From: Lasiodiplodia sp. COLG20
Lineage: Eukaryota > Ascomycota > Dothideomycetes > Botryosphaeriales > Botryosphaeriaceae
Length of the DNA: 64,000 nt
Assembly (NCBI GenBank): GCA_009801085.1
Contig: VNWV01000006.1
Location: 930,001-994,000, forward strand
Direction: 5' to 3'
How positions within the stretch are numbered: position 1 is the first letter of the stretch; the number at the start of each line of letters is the position of its first letter. A program made the translations under genes and the position numbers. Under the pieces are notes generated by a model that saw nothing but the letters and a program-made list of their open reading frames with translations, had not been told where the DNA came from and made no database searches. Shown here piece after piece: positions 1 to 11,922 of the stretch.

Positions 1-416
1 CTCTTCACAGCTCTCGCACTTCGTGTTCAAATGCCCGTCCCATCCCCGTGTTTGGCGTGTGGTCCTCACTGGCTAATATCTCGCCTAGCCATGCTCTCAT
101 TTTTGGCAGCCAGAAGATCAATTTGCATCAGAGCGGTCGTGAATTCGAGCCCAAGGCCCAGAGCGTACAACCCGGCAGCGGTGACCTCTGCTTTCTGACC
201 GACACCAAGGTGGAGGATGTCCTCGCGGATCTGAAGGGTGGCGGCATCGAGGTCTTGGAAGGCGGTGGTATCGTCGACAGAACTGGTGCAATTGGCAAGT
301 TACGCAGCGTCTACTGCAGAGACCCCGATGGAAACCTCATCGAGTGAGTGTCTTGACTTGTTGCCTTGAGATTACATCGGGTTGACCATCAACACAGGAT
401 ATCGAACTATGTCTGA
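1..416 (+). CDS. VOC-family (glyoxalase/dioxygenase-like) protein, 3' end only
   Basis: The window opens inside this gene. The readable protein contains HALIFGSQKINLHQ, a run typical of GLOD5-like vicinal-oxygen-chelate proteins, then GSGDLCFLTD and the closing motif YCRDPDGNLIEISNYV that ends the second beta-alpha-beta-beta-beta module. The last intron is 344-397 (GTGAGT..CACAG), joining GA|G to give LIE-ISNYV and a TGA at 414-416. A further intron probably ends at the TAG at 86-88, just before the HALIF codons, so the first 90 bases are not resolved. VOC enzymes are small metal-dependent proteins; the metal-ligand His and Glu can be placed only loosely here, and the substrate cannot be told from sequence. 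Confidence 0.8.
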
Positions 417-990
417 AGGGTTCAAAACTTGGCATGCATGACGTTTGGTTCTTCGCACAGCGATCGACGAGCAAACAGAAGTGGATTGTTCCAGAGAGAC
501 TGCCACCGCCTCAATCGAATCGTGAAACTACCGAAGACTGCCGATGGGCTTCTGAAGGGCGGCACTTCTAGTAATCTAATGATAAATACCTGTGTATTAC
601 ACCGCGCATCTCATCCAACCTCCTCTGCATCTTGCCGACAGCTCAGCGAGACGGGAAACCGCTAATAAAAAGCCATGAAAAACGTAGCTCCCTGCGCTAT
701 TAAATCTGGATTACATACTCAAAGATTGAACCGCACAGTACAAGAGCTGGATTTCGGTGGTCGGTGGCTTCAAATAGGATATGAGCCGCTCATTTCACCT
801 GCCTCTTGTTTTAATAGTTAGGAAATTAAGATGTGAAGCCCTCGAAGTGGTCATGGCTGAACGTGTTGTGACTTCCTTCCGCGGCCAGGACTTTCCGCAG
901 CAACGTCACCGCGCTGCTCACCCGCGACGCGTCAAACTTCGCGCCCACAGCAACGCAGATGCCGACAACTGCGCATTCGTAGGCGCCAAC
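417..990. other. Intergenic, tandem-gene spacer
   Basis: 3' flank of the VOC gene and 5' flank of the TFIIIC gene, both on the plus strand. Short frames here lack family features. I see no RNA gene or repeat. Confidence 0.6.
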
Positions 991-3737
991 ATGCACGAGG
1001 CCATCATCCTGGCCAATTGGCCTTCGTGTCTCAACAGCCTCGCCTGGTCGCACGATTGCATCCTCGCACTCGCGGCAGGCGAGACGGTCGAATTGCTGGT
1101 CAGCACTGGATCCCGCCTTCCACGCCAACTCGCTGACAAGGTCGCAGATCCCGGTCCTGAGCGCCGACAGTGATGATGTAGATACCGGCCTCCAAGGCAC
1201 GCAGCATTGGATCAACGTCCACATCCGCACCAACCAATTCACCTCGACCGAAGTCCCGCCCATCGACCCTCTCCCTCTCCGCGCAAGCTCTGTCGGCGAA
1301 GAGATATCCACAAGCGATACCTCCCTCATAGAATGGTCTCCACCTGGCCTCGCAAAGCATGCGAGGTGTGCCCTAGCCGTGCTCACCACCAACCTCACCT
1401 TATCTCTCTGGGTCTCGGACTCGGACCCCAAGGTCACCAGAAGCTGGAAGCGCGTGTTGATCTTGAACCATGAGCTGGAAATGTACTTCCAGGAGCTGTA
1501 CGCTCAAGAAGAGTTTCGCCTCGAGCTGGACTGCGAGACCCGGCGTAGGCTGCGGAGACGCATCAGATCGTTTGCATGGAGCCCCCAATTGCGCCCACCT
1601 CCGCCATCACAGTACTCCGTCCAAGAAGCTCGGTTCCCCATCAATGGTAGCTTCATTGCAGTATCAAACGATAACAATGACGTCGTCATTCTGCGCATCG
1701 ACTCTCCTTATAGTTTCTTTAGCCCTCCGTCGGCAAAATGGTCTGCTCGCGCAGTGGCACACTTCTCCCTTGAACCTAAGCTGGACATGCACCAGGGTCC
1801 ACGCCTGTTCTTGCTTGCCGAGACGCTGAGCGAACAGCGCTTCATTAGCAATCTCGCGTGGAGCCCTTGGGCTACAGATCCTGATGGCGTACCAACAGCC
1901 ATATTGGCTTACACGACTAACCGCAGCGTCCATCTGAGGCGCGTACGCATTCCGCCCTTCTCCGCCGATGTGTCGTTGGACCAGACCGACGTCTTCTCGG
2001 ACTCGTCTGCCGGCACGAGAAACGTGCATCTGCTGCGCTGGATGCCTAAAGCTCGCGATGACGTTTTCTACTTGGTGGCCTTCTCCCAAGCCGGCGCATT
2101 CTGCTTCGAGGTCCCGTCTCTGGATCCATCAAAGACTACAGTCTCGACGCACGACCTCGACGGAAGGTGGGATACCGTGTCCGGTGAGTAACTCGGCTGG
2201 ACGAAACGGCGGCTGTTTGCATGAGCGAGTTCAAGCCAGCTATCTGATCACTAAATCCGCTGCGATAGGTTGCGCATTCAACAGCCTCTCCGAAACGGAA
2301 CCGGAAGTTCAATTTCTCTCGCAACTCACTGCGCCCGTGGCAGCGACATCAGAGCTGAAATTGCCTGTCCCGCCAGCCACCGAACCACGAACGCCCCCTT
2401 TCCAACAGAGCATTCGTGATAGCGAGAAACTCTTTAGCGCTGAGAACGAGCTCGCAGGTCACACTCACACCAAAGCATGGGCCATGTGCTCTTCGCCAAT
2501 GGGCGACTTGGTAGCATCCGGTGTTTCCTTCCATCCCGGAGACATGGTCGAGTACACGATTGCTGCGACATCACGCACTCATATCGGAATTCAGCCTTTT
2601 CACGACACGGCCGGCGCCTTTAGGCTGCCTGCTGGCGGGGGCATGTGCCCGGTCGAAGGTTTCTTGATCCATCCATGCTCGGTGTCCGCTTGCTGACATG
2701 TCTGATAGATCTGAGCGCGGAGACTCTGATTTACTGCACCAAGACTTGGTTGGAGGAACTGCCTGAAGAAAGCAGGGCCGAATCTGCCGTGCGTAGTACG
2801 ATACTGGAACAGTTCTGGACGGCTCTGGGCCTCTCAAACGATCACGGCGACGACCCCGTCGTCGGGTACCCTGAAGCACGTGCGGACGGACTCGATCTCG
2901 AAGAACGGACTTCACTAGCCCAGGCTCTCAGGAGAGCGGTATACTACAACGACAGGAGCATCCTAAAGCAGCGATACGGCCGCCTATTGACCTTGTTCTT
3001 CGACCCCAAAGGGACGTCACAATCAGACGACGCCCCGGCGATTCAGAAGCTGGTCACGGAAGTGCTCAAGCTACCGAGATCATCTTACAACGACAGCGAG
3101 GCGAGCCGCAAAATCAGGACGGTCTATTCGTCCATGCTTCCTTGGCTTTCGGACGCCGAGACCGACGGCATGGACGATGGTGCTGTGGAGACGTCGACGG
3201 ACAAGCACGTGGAAGAATGCGAGATCTGCGACGACAGCATTGGTTTCGAGAGCTTTGCGTGGGCGCGATGCGGCCAAGGCCACGAGTTTGGTGAGTTCAC
3301 CTGGGAACAGGGTCTACATCCATCTTGGCTCGTCAAGGCTAATGCGGGTACCCGCAGTTCGCTGTTCTCTCACATTCCTCGCTATCCAGGCGCCCGGCAT
3401 CTCCAAGCTTTGCGGAATTTGCGGCAAGCGTTATTTGAACGAGGAGTTTGTCGTCCGGACGGACAAGCTGGCAGGAACTGCGGAAGCCCGGCAATCCGGC
3501 GACAGAAGTCAGCAGGACGTCGTCATGCCAGACGCTGATGGCGGTCAACAAGAAGGCATCCTCCCTTCGACTGAAGCTAACGTGACCGCCGGTGAGGGAT
3601 CATCCAAGCAAGGAGGAAGTACCGGTCAGGATAGAGCACCTGCCGTTGACTACGGACGGTCGCCGATCACGTTGGCGCGCATCCTCTTCGCAGCCTGCGA
3701 TGTGTGCATTTACTGCGGGGGTAAATTCGTCGGATGA
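991..3737 (+). CDS. sfc9: Transcription factor IIIC 90-kDa-type subunit (TFIIIC delta; Sfc9/GTF3C4-like)
   Basis: This subunit of the RNA polymerase III factor TFIIIC links promoter binding to recruitment of TFIIIB. Five exons join in phase: 991-1098, 1148-2183, 2269-2658, 2709-3290 and 3358-3737, giving about 831 residues. The N-terminus has the TFIIIC-delta beta-propeller signature (WPSCLNSLAWSHD followed by AAGETVELL), and WSP/WSPWAT blade motifs recur. A central block matches the family's 'KAWAMCSSPMGD..GVSFHPGDMVEYTIA' region. The C-terminus is the TFIIIC zinc finger: CEICDD, CGQGHEF, CGICGKRYL and a last CDVCIYCGG six residues or fewer from the stop. Donors at 1099 (GTCAGC) and 2659 (GTTTCT) are weak, but the phases demand them. 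The start at 991 is the best ATG before the propeller; an in-frame ATG upstream (853) is possible. Confidence 0.78.
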
Positions 3738-4511
3738 TTTGGACGAGGCTGCGCGCGGAAGCGGCTCATCGATTGGACCAAGACGAGAGTTGTCTGCCAT
3801 GTGTAACGTATCCCCGTCCTTTCTCCTCCCTCCCCGGGAGCGGCTGAGTTCTGCAGGAATGCAGTCCTCCATTCCGCCAAGGCTTCTTTTTTAAATGCGA
3901 AAAGACCAACTCCAACACCCCTTGCAGTTTGTTTGCCCGGAGATCGACTCGTTACCGCTGCTGCGCTGCAACCGTTGCGTTTGCTGCTGTTGGTTGGGTT
4001 TGGCAAGCTGCCTTATTTTTAAATTCAGAGGCGGACACTTGCGTTTGCTCGGCCGTTTCCCACCCGCTGCTGCTTTATTTGACCCCTCCTCGTCCCTTTT
4101 GTTCTTGGTACCCTTCTGGTTTCAGATGCGAGACAAAAACAGAGAGGTCAATGTTGAATGACCATTGCAATAGGCAATTCCTCACGCTCGTTCTTGTTCC
4201 GCTTCCTTTGCAAATGACCACCCTGCCATTTTTCATTGTCTACTCTGTCCACTCTGTCCCATAAGCTCGCACGTCGGAAGATAGAAGAGATTCACATGGT
4301 GTCTTCAGGCCATTAGCATCACCCCCACCGCTCGTTGACTCAGCCCATCGTTGATATCTGCAAGTCGCCACATCCCTGATATTCCGTACCACCACTGCTC
4401 TTTTCAGTCAGTATTCGCTCTTCGTCAAATTCTCACTTGGAAACGCTACAAGATTCATTCCTCAAGGAGGAAGAACAGAGAACCTGGAACAAGCATATCC
4501 CCCCATAACAA
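3738..4511. other. Intergenic spacer
   Basis: Contains the end of the TFIIIC transcript and the promoter/leader of the next gene. It is T-rich around 4010-4260. No coding, tRNA or repeat signal seen. Confidence 0.6.
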
Positions 4512-6911
4512 ATGGATTTCACCCGCCTCCGCCTGTCCAGCTCGCCTGCTACCTCGCCACGCATAGTCGACGCCCCCGCCAGCCCCACCAAATCCGTCTA
4601 CCTCGACATGGACGAGGCAACGCCTACATCTCCGCAGCTGCCGTCGTCCGACTATCACGACAGTACCATACAGACGCGACTGAAAGACGATATTAAGGCT
4701 ACCCGTCGCACGAACTTCTTTGACGATGATAGCAGCGACGAGGAAGAAGAGCTAGCGACGGCGGACGAGCTCGCGTTCTCGCAACGCCACAGCCAGGCGT
4801 CCATTCCCGACCAAGGCAGCGGGGACGAGCAAGGCGCCCGGGGTCGACCGCTCACGCGCTACTCGACGACGACGTCGCTGAGCCCGACAACCACGACTAC
4901 CACAACGCACGGTGTGCACCGTAAGGATGCCTTTTACCTGGGCGTGCGGCCAGAGGAGTACGCCTTCGTTTGCGGCACACACCCGGCGTCGTCCACGCTA
5001 CCGGATGACGATTACGATGACGCTCGTAGCCCGCCGACCCATAGCCCCGCTAGAGGGCTTCTCGATGGTTATAGCAGGTACGACGTGCCGAGCATAGCAA
5101 TGTCGCAGCACCACCAGCAGAGGCAGACGCTGAGGAGTGAGGGCGTCAGCCCAAAACATGTCCCTTTCGGAGCGCCGGACTTGGCAGTTGCGGCGAGGAG
5201 AGTGTTGAGCGAGCAGCGGAGGAAGAAGAAGGCGACGAGGGACAAGGAGAGGGAAAAATTCCTTAGGGTGAGGGCGAGCAGCAGCGTGTTGCCGTATTCG
5301 GCGAGCGAGTACGAGGACGGATCGATGGCAGAGGGGTATGGGGGGAGCGGGGTTCTGAACGGTAGGGCGGTGTCGTGCTCAGCTGGAGTGAACGGCGTCA
5401 GCTACGGGGATGGTGTGCTGGAAGGAATCGACAAGGACGGCGACGAAGTCGTGGAGACGCAATCGCTGCAGGACAAGACTGACCAGAACATACTCGGAGT
5501 GCACGCCATTACGCTGCAAGCGTTGCTACGGAACGAGGATGGGCTGCAGGCGAGCGCTTCTTCGGTGAGGCGGAAGAGCGCGTCGTCCGAGTTCAGCCGG
5601 AGAGAGTTGTTGAAACTGCAGGGTAAGTCGGACTCGGCGACGTCTCTCCCGCCGCCTGTCCCTGAGATACCGCCCATGGCCCAGATTCAGCAGCCGAAGA
5701 GGGTTTCCCTTGTGCCACCGCCGATAGACACGAGCAGGCCACCTAAGAGCAAGGGCGAGGGTAAGATCAGGACCCCGTACCCCTTCCACCACCACAGAAA
5801 ATTTCCAAAGACGCTCGGAAGCCCGGGGTTTCCGCCGCCACCCACGCAGGACACCATTCTTACCCTGAGCATACGCCGGCGTAGCGGCGTACTCTCATCC
5901 CGTGTCGCACGAATCACGCTCCCAGCCGAGCTCCTGGAGGGCAAGTACGCGGCCGGGAGCTTCGGCGACGACATCGCCCCGGACGAACAGCCACCGCCGC
6001 TATTCGATGATGCCGCCTTCTTCGAGCAGCTCCGTGTCGAGTATGCTAGGCTCGCGGGCCGGTGGTGGCGCTTCTTCAGCGCCCGCTCCTTGCGCCGCGT
6101 CACCGTCGGCCACACTACCGCATGGTCTGCCACCGAGAGCTGTCCCGGCCCGGCGGCCTGCGGTGGAGGACGTTGCTGTCCTGCTGCGCGAGCAGCCCAC
6201 GGCAGTAACGAAGCCCTCATCCAGCACCAGGAGCAGCAGCAACGCGGTTGCTCAGCGGCCACGCCCAGCGGCATTTACCACGTCCGGAGCCCGCGCTTCC
6301 TAGCCAGCCAGGGCCTAAAGGACACATTCTCGGAGGAGAATCTCCTTGCGCACTTCCACAAGCCGCGGCTGGGTCGCAGCAGGTTCGCATGGGTGCTGTG
6401 GGCGAGTCGACTGGCCGGGTTGCACGAGCAGCCGGACCTCTCGAGTTGGAGGGCGCAGCAGCGGCAGAAGGACGTCTCCTGGCGGGACAGGGAGCTGCCG
6501 CCGACGCCTGCGGCCGCAGCTGCTGGACGTACTCCGAGCGCCGCCAGCACCGCATTTGCGGGCGCGAGCAGCGACGACGACAATGCCAAGGACGACTTCT
6601 TCGTCGCTCAGGCGGAACTCGGGTTGGCCGGTGGCGGTGGCGGCGGCATAGCGCCCGGCCACAGCATCGCGACGCTCGAATTCGTCGAGGGCTGGAGCAT
6701 TGCCAGGATCCTGACGGTGGTGCTGCTCGTGCTGCTCCTCGCAGCGGCCGGCATCGTGCTTTGGATCCTGTTCGGCACCGGGACTCTGGTTGACGGGATC
6801 AGGGGGAGCGGCGCCAGAGTCGGCACTGCGGTTTTGATCGGGACTGGAGTGCTCTTCTTTGGGTGGTCGATGGTGCTCGTGTGGATGGGAATTAGCTGGT
6901 GTGTTGTATGA
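4512..6911 (+). CDS. Unknown fungal membrane protein with two C-terminal helices
   Basis: A single open frame of 799 residues starting at AACAAATGG. I do not recognise a named family. The first 450 residues are low complexity: Ser/Pro/Thr rich, with an acidic patch (DDDSSDEEEEL) and a basic stretch around RRKKKATRDKEREK. Residues about 430-560 form a more ordered part (LRVEYARLAGRWWRFFSAR). A second ordered block runs through SPRFLASQGLKDTFSEENL and RSRFAWVLWASRLAGL. Two hydrophobic helices end the protein: about residues 732-757 (ILTVVLLVLLLAAAGIVLWI) and 773-796 (ending WSMVLVWMGISW). The layout suggests a tail-anchored or hairpin-anchored protein with a long cytosolic, probably phosphorylated N-terminal region; that is inference. 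No intron is needed. Confidence 0.75.
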   Translation: MDFTRLRLSSSPATSPRIVDAPASPTKSVYLDMDEATPTSPQLPSSDYHDSTIQTRLKDDIKATRRTNFFDDDSSDEEEELATADELAFSQRHSQASIPDQGSGDEQGARGRPLTRYSTTTSLSPTTTTTTTHGVHRKDAFYLGVRPEEYAFVCGTHPASSTLPDDDYDDARSPPTHSPARGLLDGYSRYDVPSIAMSQHHQQRQTLRSEGVSPKHVPFGAPDLAVAARRVLSEQRRKKKATRDKEREKFLRVRASSSVLPYSASEYEDGSMAEGYGGSGVLNGRAVSCSAGVNGVSYGDGVLEGIDKDGDEVVETQSLQDKTDQNILGVHAITLQALLRNEDGLQASASSVRRKSASSEFSRRELLKLQGKSDSATSLPPPVPEIPPMAQIQQPKRVSLVPPPIDTSRPPKSKGEGKIRTPYPFHHHRKFPKTLGSPGFPPPPTQDTILTLSIRRRSGVLSSRVARITLPAELLEGKYAAGSFGDDIAPDEQPPPLFDDAAFFEQLRVEYARLAGRWWRFFSARSLRRVTVGHTTAWSATESCPGPAACGGGRCCPAARAAHGSNEALIQHQEQQQRGCSAATPSGIYHVRSPRFLASQGLKDTFSEENLLAHFHKPRLGRSRFAWVLWASRLAGLHEQPDLSSWRAQQRQKDVSWRDRELPPTPAAAAAGRTPSAASTAFAGASSDDDNAKDDFFVAQAELGLAGGGGGGIAPGHSIATLEFVEGWSIARILTVVLLVLLLAAAGIVLWILFGTGTLVDGIRGSGARVGTAVLIGTGVLFFGWSMVLVWMGISWCVV

Positions 6912-7612
6912 TCGATTGAGACTGGCAATTGAGAAAAGAGGTTGAGCACACGGCGGAAAGTTGCTGATAGGATGTAATCAGACCAATGTCTTCATAAACG
7001 GTTCATGAACGCATGGCGAGCCATTGAAATTCCGACGGCGTCTAGAATATGTTTTCTTTTCAATTGGATTTTCAACAGTAAGTCAGGAGCACACATTAGG
7101 AAAGCGTAGAGGTGTTCCGTTCTTGGGAATGTTCGTCTCTAATCTCAGACGCAGGGATGCTGGAACACCCTCTCCTCGGGGCTCCTGGTTTAGGACTGCG
7201 AAGATGAATATCATGAAGCCGACCGGCCAAACGCCGCTGTAGAATTGGCCCGCAACGAGCTCGCGCGGAGCGATGAGACGAGTGTCAGTGAATTAGTGGT
7301 GTGGGACGTTCGGGAGTGGAGCAGGGGCTCTGAGTCTAGCGTGGCCGCAGCTCCCTTTCGCGGCGCGCTAAAGCGCGCATGCCCGTGATCCTCGCCATGC
7401 ACTGGACAGCTAAGCCATAAACTTGCCCGCAACCACGCTCCCACCCCCGCCCAACTGGCTATTTCCCGCGCCGACAAGACTATGCTCTTTCTCCTCACGC
7501 TCGCTTGATCCCCGCAAGCCTCCGCCTGCTTTGCCGCCTCGTCGCCCGCGCACAGAGACCCCATTGCCCTTCGGACCAACCCTAGCCCGCCGAATCTACC
7601 GTCGCGCCAGCC
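6912..7612. other. Intergenic spacer upstream of sec24
   Basis: A pyrimidine-rich leader lies at about 7430-7560, directly before the sec24 ATG, as is common for highly expressed fungal genes. The 309-residue frame on the opposite strand (7211-8140) overlaps sec24 codons and is not a gene. Confidence 0.6.
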
Positions 7613-10600
7613 ATGGCCGACTTCAACATGTATCACGCCCTCGGGGCGCACTCGCCCGGCGCGAACGGCCAGCAGCCGTCCCCTCAGCAGAACCAGAATC
7701 AATACCGCCCGCCCGTCGCTCCAAGCCCCAGCGGCTACCAGAAATCTGGCTCGTCGTACGCCAATGCCCCTCCGAACCAGTACGGCACACCGCAACAACC
7801 CTCCGCCGGCACCCCACAGCAAGAACAGGGCTACTTTCCCGCGCAGCCTTCGCCCGGCCAGGCGGACATGTCCGGATTGACGCAGCAGATGGGCGGCATG
7901 GGACTCGGTGTGGACGCTCAAGGCCAGGCGCATGCCCACAGGCCTCACAAGAAGAAGGACAGGCACGCCTACCACCAGCTGGACGCTGCTGGGAGCTCGC
8001 AGGCCTACAGCGGGATCCCCCAAGGAGGCGCGACCACCCCGTCGCAGTTCCTCAACCAGCCCATAACCCCCGCCATGAACCAGTTCCCCGCCGCCGCCAG
8101 CAACTTTGTCCCCGGGACCCCCGCCACGCCCATGCAGCACGCCGCTCGCGGTGGCACCTTCAATGGCTCAGTTGCGTCCTCTGCTCAGGGCAAGGTGGAT
8201 CCGGAACAGATCCCCAGCGTCCCCCGGGCTCGCGACGTCCCAGCGCAGTTCTACCAAGAGAACGTGTACCCGACCATGGAGCAGCATCTGCCTCCGCCCG
8301 CCGCCATTCCATTCGTCGCCTTCGATCAGGGCAACTCGGCGCCGCGATTCGCCAGGCTCACCTTGAACAGTATACCCCAGTCTGCGGATGCGCTCGCCTC
8401 GACCGCTCTTCCCCTCGGCCTCGTGCTACAACCGCTCGCGGCGCCGCAAGAAGGAGAACAGACCGTCCCGGTGCTGGACTTTGGAGAGTCAGGGCCGCCC
8501 AGGTGCAGGAGATGCCGGGCGTACATCAATCCCTTCATGACCTTCAGGTCCGGAGGCAACAAGTTCGTCTGCAACATGTGCACTTTTCCCAACGACGTGG
8601 CGCCCGAGTACTTTGCCCCGACAGATCCCTCCGGCATTCGTGTCGACCGTCTGCAGAGGCCGGAGCTTACGTTGGGAACCGTGGACTTCATGGTCCCGAA
8701 GGAATACTGGTCGAAGGAGCCTGTGGGCCTCCGCTGGCTGTTCCTGGTCGACGTCAGCGCCGAGGCTGTGAACAAGGGCTTCCTCGACGGCTTCTGCGAG
8801 GGGATCATGAACGCGCTCTACGGGAGCGAAGGCGAGGGCGGGGAGCAGAATGGAGCGGCCCCGAAGAAACTGCCAAAGGGCGCCAAGGTGGGAATCGTGA
8901 CTTACGACAAGGAGATCCACTTCTACAACCTAAGCCCGAGCCTGGACAAGGCGCAGATGATGGTCATGCCGGACATCGAGGATCCCTTCGTCCCGCTCAG
9001 CGAGGGCCTCTTCGTCGATCCGGAAGAGTCAAAGTCCGTCATCACCGCGTTGTTGACGCAACTGCCCACCATGTTCTCGCAGATCAAGAACCCGGAGCCT
9101 GCTCTGCTCTCGACTCTTCACTCCGCCTTGGATGCATTGCAGGCGACCGGCGGCAAGATTGTCTGTTCGCTCGCAACCCTGCCCACGTGGGGCCCCGGTC
9201 GCCTGTTCCTCCGCGACGACGGCAAGGGCCACGGGACGGACGCAGAGAAGAAGCTGCTCACCACCGAGCATCCCGGCTACAAAAAGATCGGGGCAAAGCT
9301 TTGCGAGGCTGGCATCGGCATCGACTTCTTCCTGGCCGCGCCTAGCGGCGGGTATCTCGACGTCGCTACGATAGGCCACGTCGCAGAAGTCACCGGAGGC
9401 GAGACCTTTTACTACCCCAACTTCCACGGCCCTCGGGATACTCTCAAGCTCTCTCAGGAGATCAGACATACCGTTACTCGCGAAACCGGATACCAAGCTC
9501 TCATGAAGGTCCGCTGCTCGAACGGTCTGCAAGTCTCCGCCTACCACGGCAACTTCTACCACCACACGTTCGGTGCTGACCTCGAGTTCGGCGTCATCGA
9601 CGCGGACAAGTCGATCGGTGTCATGTTCAGCTACGACGGCAAGCTGGATCCCAAGCTCGATGCCCACTTCCAGAGCGCTCTGCTGTACACGACCGCGAGT
9701 GGCGAGAGGAGAGTGAGGTGCTGCAATCTCGTTGCTAGCGTCAACGACAACCCCGTCGAGACGATGAAGTGCGTCGACCAGGACGCCGTCGTCAACATAA
9801 TCGCCAAGGAAGCCGCGTCGCGCATGGCTGAGCGCTCTCTCAAGGACATCAGGAATGCCATTACGGAGAAGACGGTCGACATTCTCGCCGCCTACCGTAA
9901 GAACTTCTCGCACGGCCATCCCCCAGGCCAGCTCGTCCTGCCCGAGCATCTCAAGGAATTCAGCATGTACATGCTGGGCCTGATCAAGTCTCGCGCTTTC
10001 AAGGGCGGCAAGGAGCCGACGGATCGCCGTGTGTACGACGCGCGCATGCTCAAGTCCATGGGCCCTACCGAGCTCTCTCTCTACCTCTATCCCCGCATCT
10101 ACTCCCTACACAACCTCGAGCCCACCGAAGGCTTTGCCAACGAGAATGGCCGGCTGCTCATGCCGTCGGGTGTGCGCGCCACCTACTCCAAGATTGAAGA
10201 GGGCGGTGCCTACCTCGTGGACAACGGGCAACAAGTCATCCTCTGGCTTCACGCTGCCGTGTCGCCGAACCTGCTCGAGGATCTGTTCGGTCCTGGTGTC
10301 AACGACCTGCGCGCTCTCAACCCCTTCCTGAACAACTTCCCCGTCCTCGAGACCCACCTCAACGCCCAAGTTCGCAACATCATGCAGTACCTTGAGCAAG
10401 TTCGTGGCAGCAAGGCCGTCACGCTCCAACTTGCAAGACAAGGACTCGATGGTGCAGAGTACGAGTTCGCCAGACTGCTGTACGAGGACAGGAACGGAGA
10501 AGCACAGAGTTATGTTGATTGGCTGGTCCACGTGCACCGTAATATTCAGCTCGAGGTAAGTTTGTGACATTCATGCCCTCGAAAACCCTCCCCCCTCCTC

Positions 10601-10878
10601 CTCCTCCTTCCGTACCTTCATATAATATCACTTTCTCATTCTCCTCTTCCTTAAAAACATAAAGCTCGACCCGCACTCGCATCGCACTTCATTCTAGACG
10701 AACAAGACCTTTCCCTATTATACCACGCCTGCGCAGGCTGTCTTTTAGAAACTTTTAATAACGGGCTTGCGCGCGATTCAAACAGCTCTCCGGCCACCGG
10801 ACCAAGGAATCAGATCCAACCGACTCGGCTTCGATGGCGTCGACTTTTACTGGCTTGAGGACGCCTTACTGGGGTTGA
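7613..10878 (+). CDS. sec24: COPII coat cargo adaptor Sec24
   Basis: Sec24 pairs with Sec23 in the inner COPII coat at ER exit sites and selects cargo. The protein starts MADFNMYHALG and has a Gln/Pro-rich disordered N-terminus (residues 1-220). A zinc finger with paired cysteines (CRRC..CNMC, about 297-322) follows, then the trunk (vWA-like: WLFLVDVSAEAVNKGF), beta-sandwich, helical and gelsolin-like parts (ending SYVDWLVHVHRNIQLE). The long frame stops just inside an intron. The true end is a second exon at 10786-10878, joined across a 230-nt intron (10556-10785, GTAAGT..AACAG) in phase 0. It adds 30 residues ending TGLRTPYWG, the kind of tail seen in other filamentous fungi. Total about 1011 residues. 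Confidence 0.95.
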
Positions 10879-11922
10879 TGGAGGAAAGCGAGACTCGCTG
10901 TGAAAAAGCGAAGCGGATGGTTCGAATGCAGTTTCTCATTTTCTAGTTCGGACGCATCAGAGGTGGAAGGATAAGGTTGGATGTGTTTCTTACGACCATG
11001 AGGTCCGCACATGTCGTTGTCTCTTGGGTTGTCGACGTGGAAGAGCTTGTCAGAGCCGTTCTCCTGTTCAGGTAAGCAGACCAACGAATATAAAAAAGAG
11101 GACAAAAGCGGGGTGTAGTCTTGTTGTTTTGCAGCGCCGAGATAATCTGTGCATGGGCAGCGGGGGTTTTGTCTTGTTCCTTTGCTCTTTCTTTTCGTAA
11201 GTGTCAGTAATTAGGTCAATTCCCAGGTGACGTCCAGTCAGTGTGTGGGGTTAGAACGGGTAGGGATTCGAATGTTGTATTGATCTTGTTCTACTATTTG
11301 ACAGGGGCGATATTGACAGATGTCGCTTCACATAAATCCATTTGGAATGCTGAAATGAGACGGTGGCGGTTTCTGCGAGGGGGGTGATATAGCCGTGTGG
11401 AAAAACGAAAGGGGATTATGCCACCGATGCTGACCCCGAGCCATGAAGGGCGCTGGTGTAGTTGTTGATTAGTGCTGGCATTAGTTAGAGTAGAAATCGC
11501 CCGTGGCAATCGTGGGTCCCTGTACGTAAAGACAATGTGGTAAAGCATAGCGAAATCGTGAAATTGTCTGCCCTGGGGTATAAACTTTTGACTCGATCTC
11601 CTTCCTGGTTTCTTTGGGAGAGGTGGCGAAAACGGCATGGACTTAACATTTTTTGTATTCCCTTAGCCAGATGCAAATAACCGTAAAGGAAGCAGGCAGT
11701 AGTATCGTTTGGATTTCGCCAGCCAGCATAAAAGGAGCCCAGTAACCATGCACCACGCAGGATGATCGCCATAATTTTCGGAGCCCCCGATACGACGAGA
11801 GAAAGGAAAGGCCTTTCCTCCTTCCATGACCTCCCGCCGTTGTTGTTTCCCCACTTCTACTACTGCTACCAAGGCCCGAAGAGGACCCCAACAGCAATAG
11901 CGACCATGACACCGACCACCGC
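10879..11922. other. Convergent intergenic region between sec24 and rpl18
   Basis: Holds the two 3' UTRs. Frames on the minus strand in 11294-11872 have no family features. A stretch at 10919-10929 resembles a tRNA B box but has no A box or stem partners. Confidence 0.55.

Noticed and set aside
7211..8140. 309-codon minus-strand frame over the start of sec24
   Set aside because: Antisense to sec24 codons; composition (Gly, Arg, Val, Leu) is that of a GC-rich shadow and no family motif is present.
7423..9345. 640-codon plus-strand frame overlapping sec24
   Set aside because: Out-of-frame shadow of sec24, rich in Arg and Pro; sec24 motifs lie in the other frame.
9029..9949. 306-codon minus-strand frame inside sec24
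   Set aside because: Codon-for-codon antisense of sec24, a product of codon bias.
10919..10929. Sequence resembling a tRNA B box (GGTTCGAATGC)
   Set aside because: No A box at the right distance and no acceptor stem; no tRNA supported anywhere in the window.
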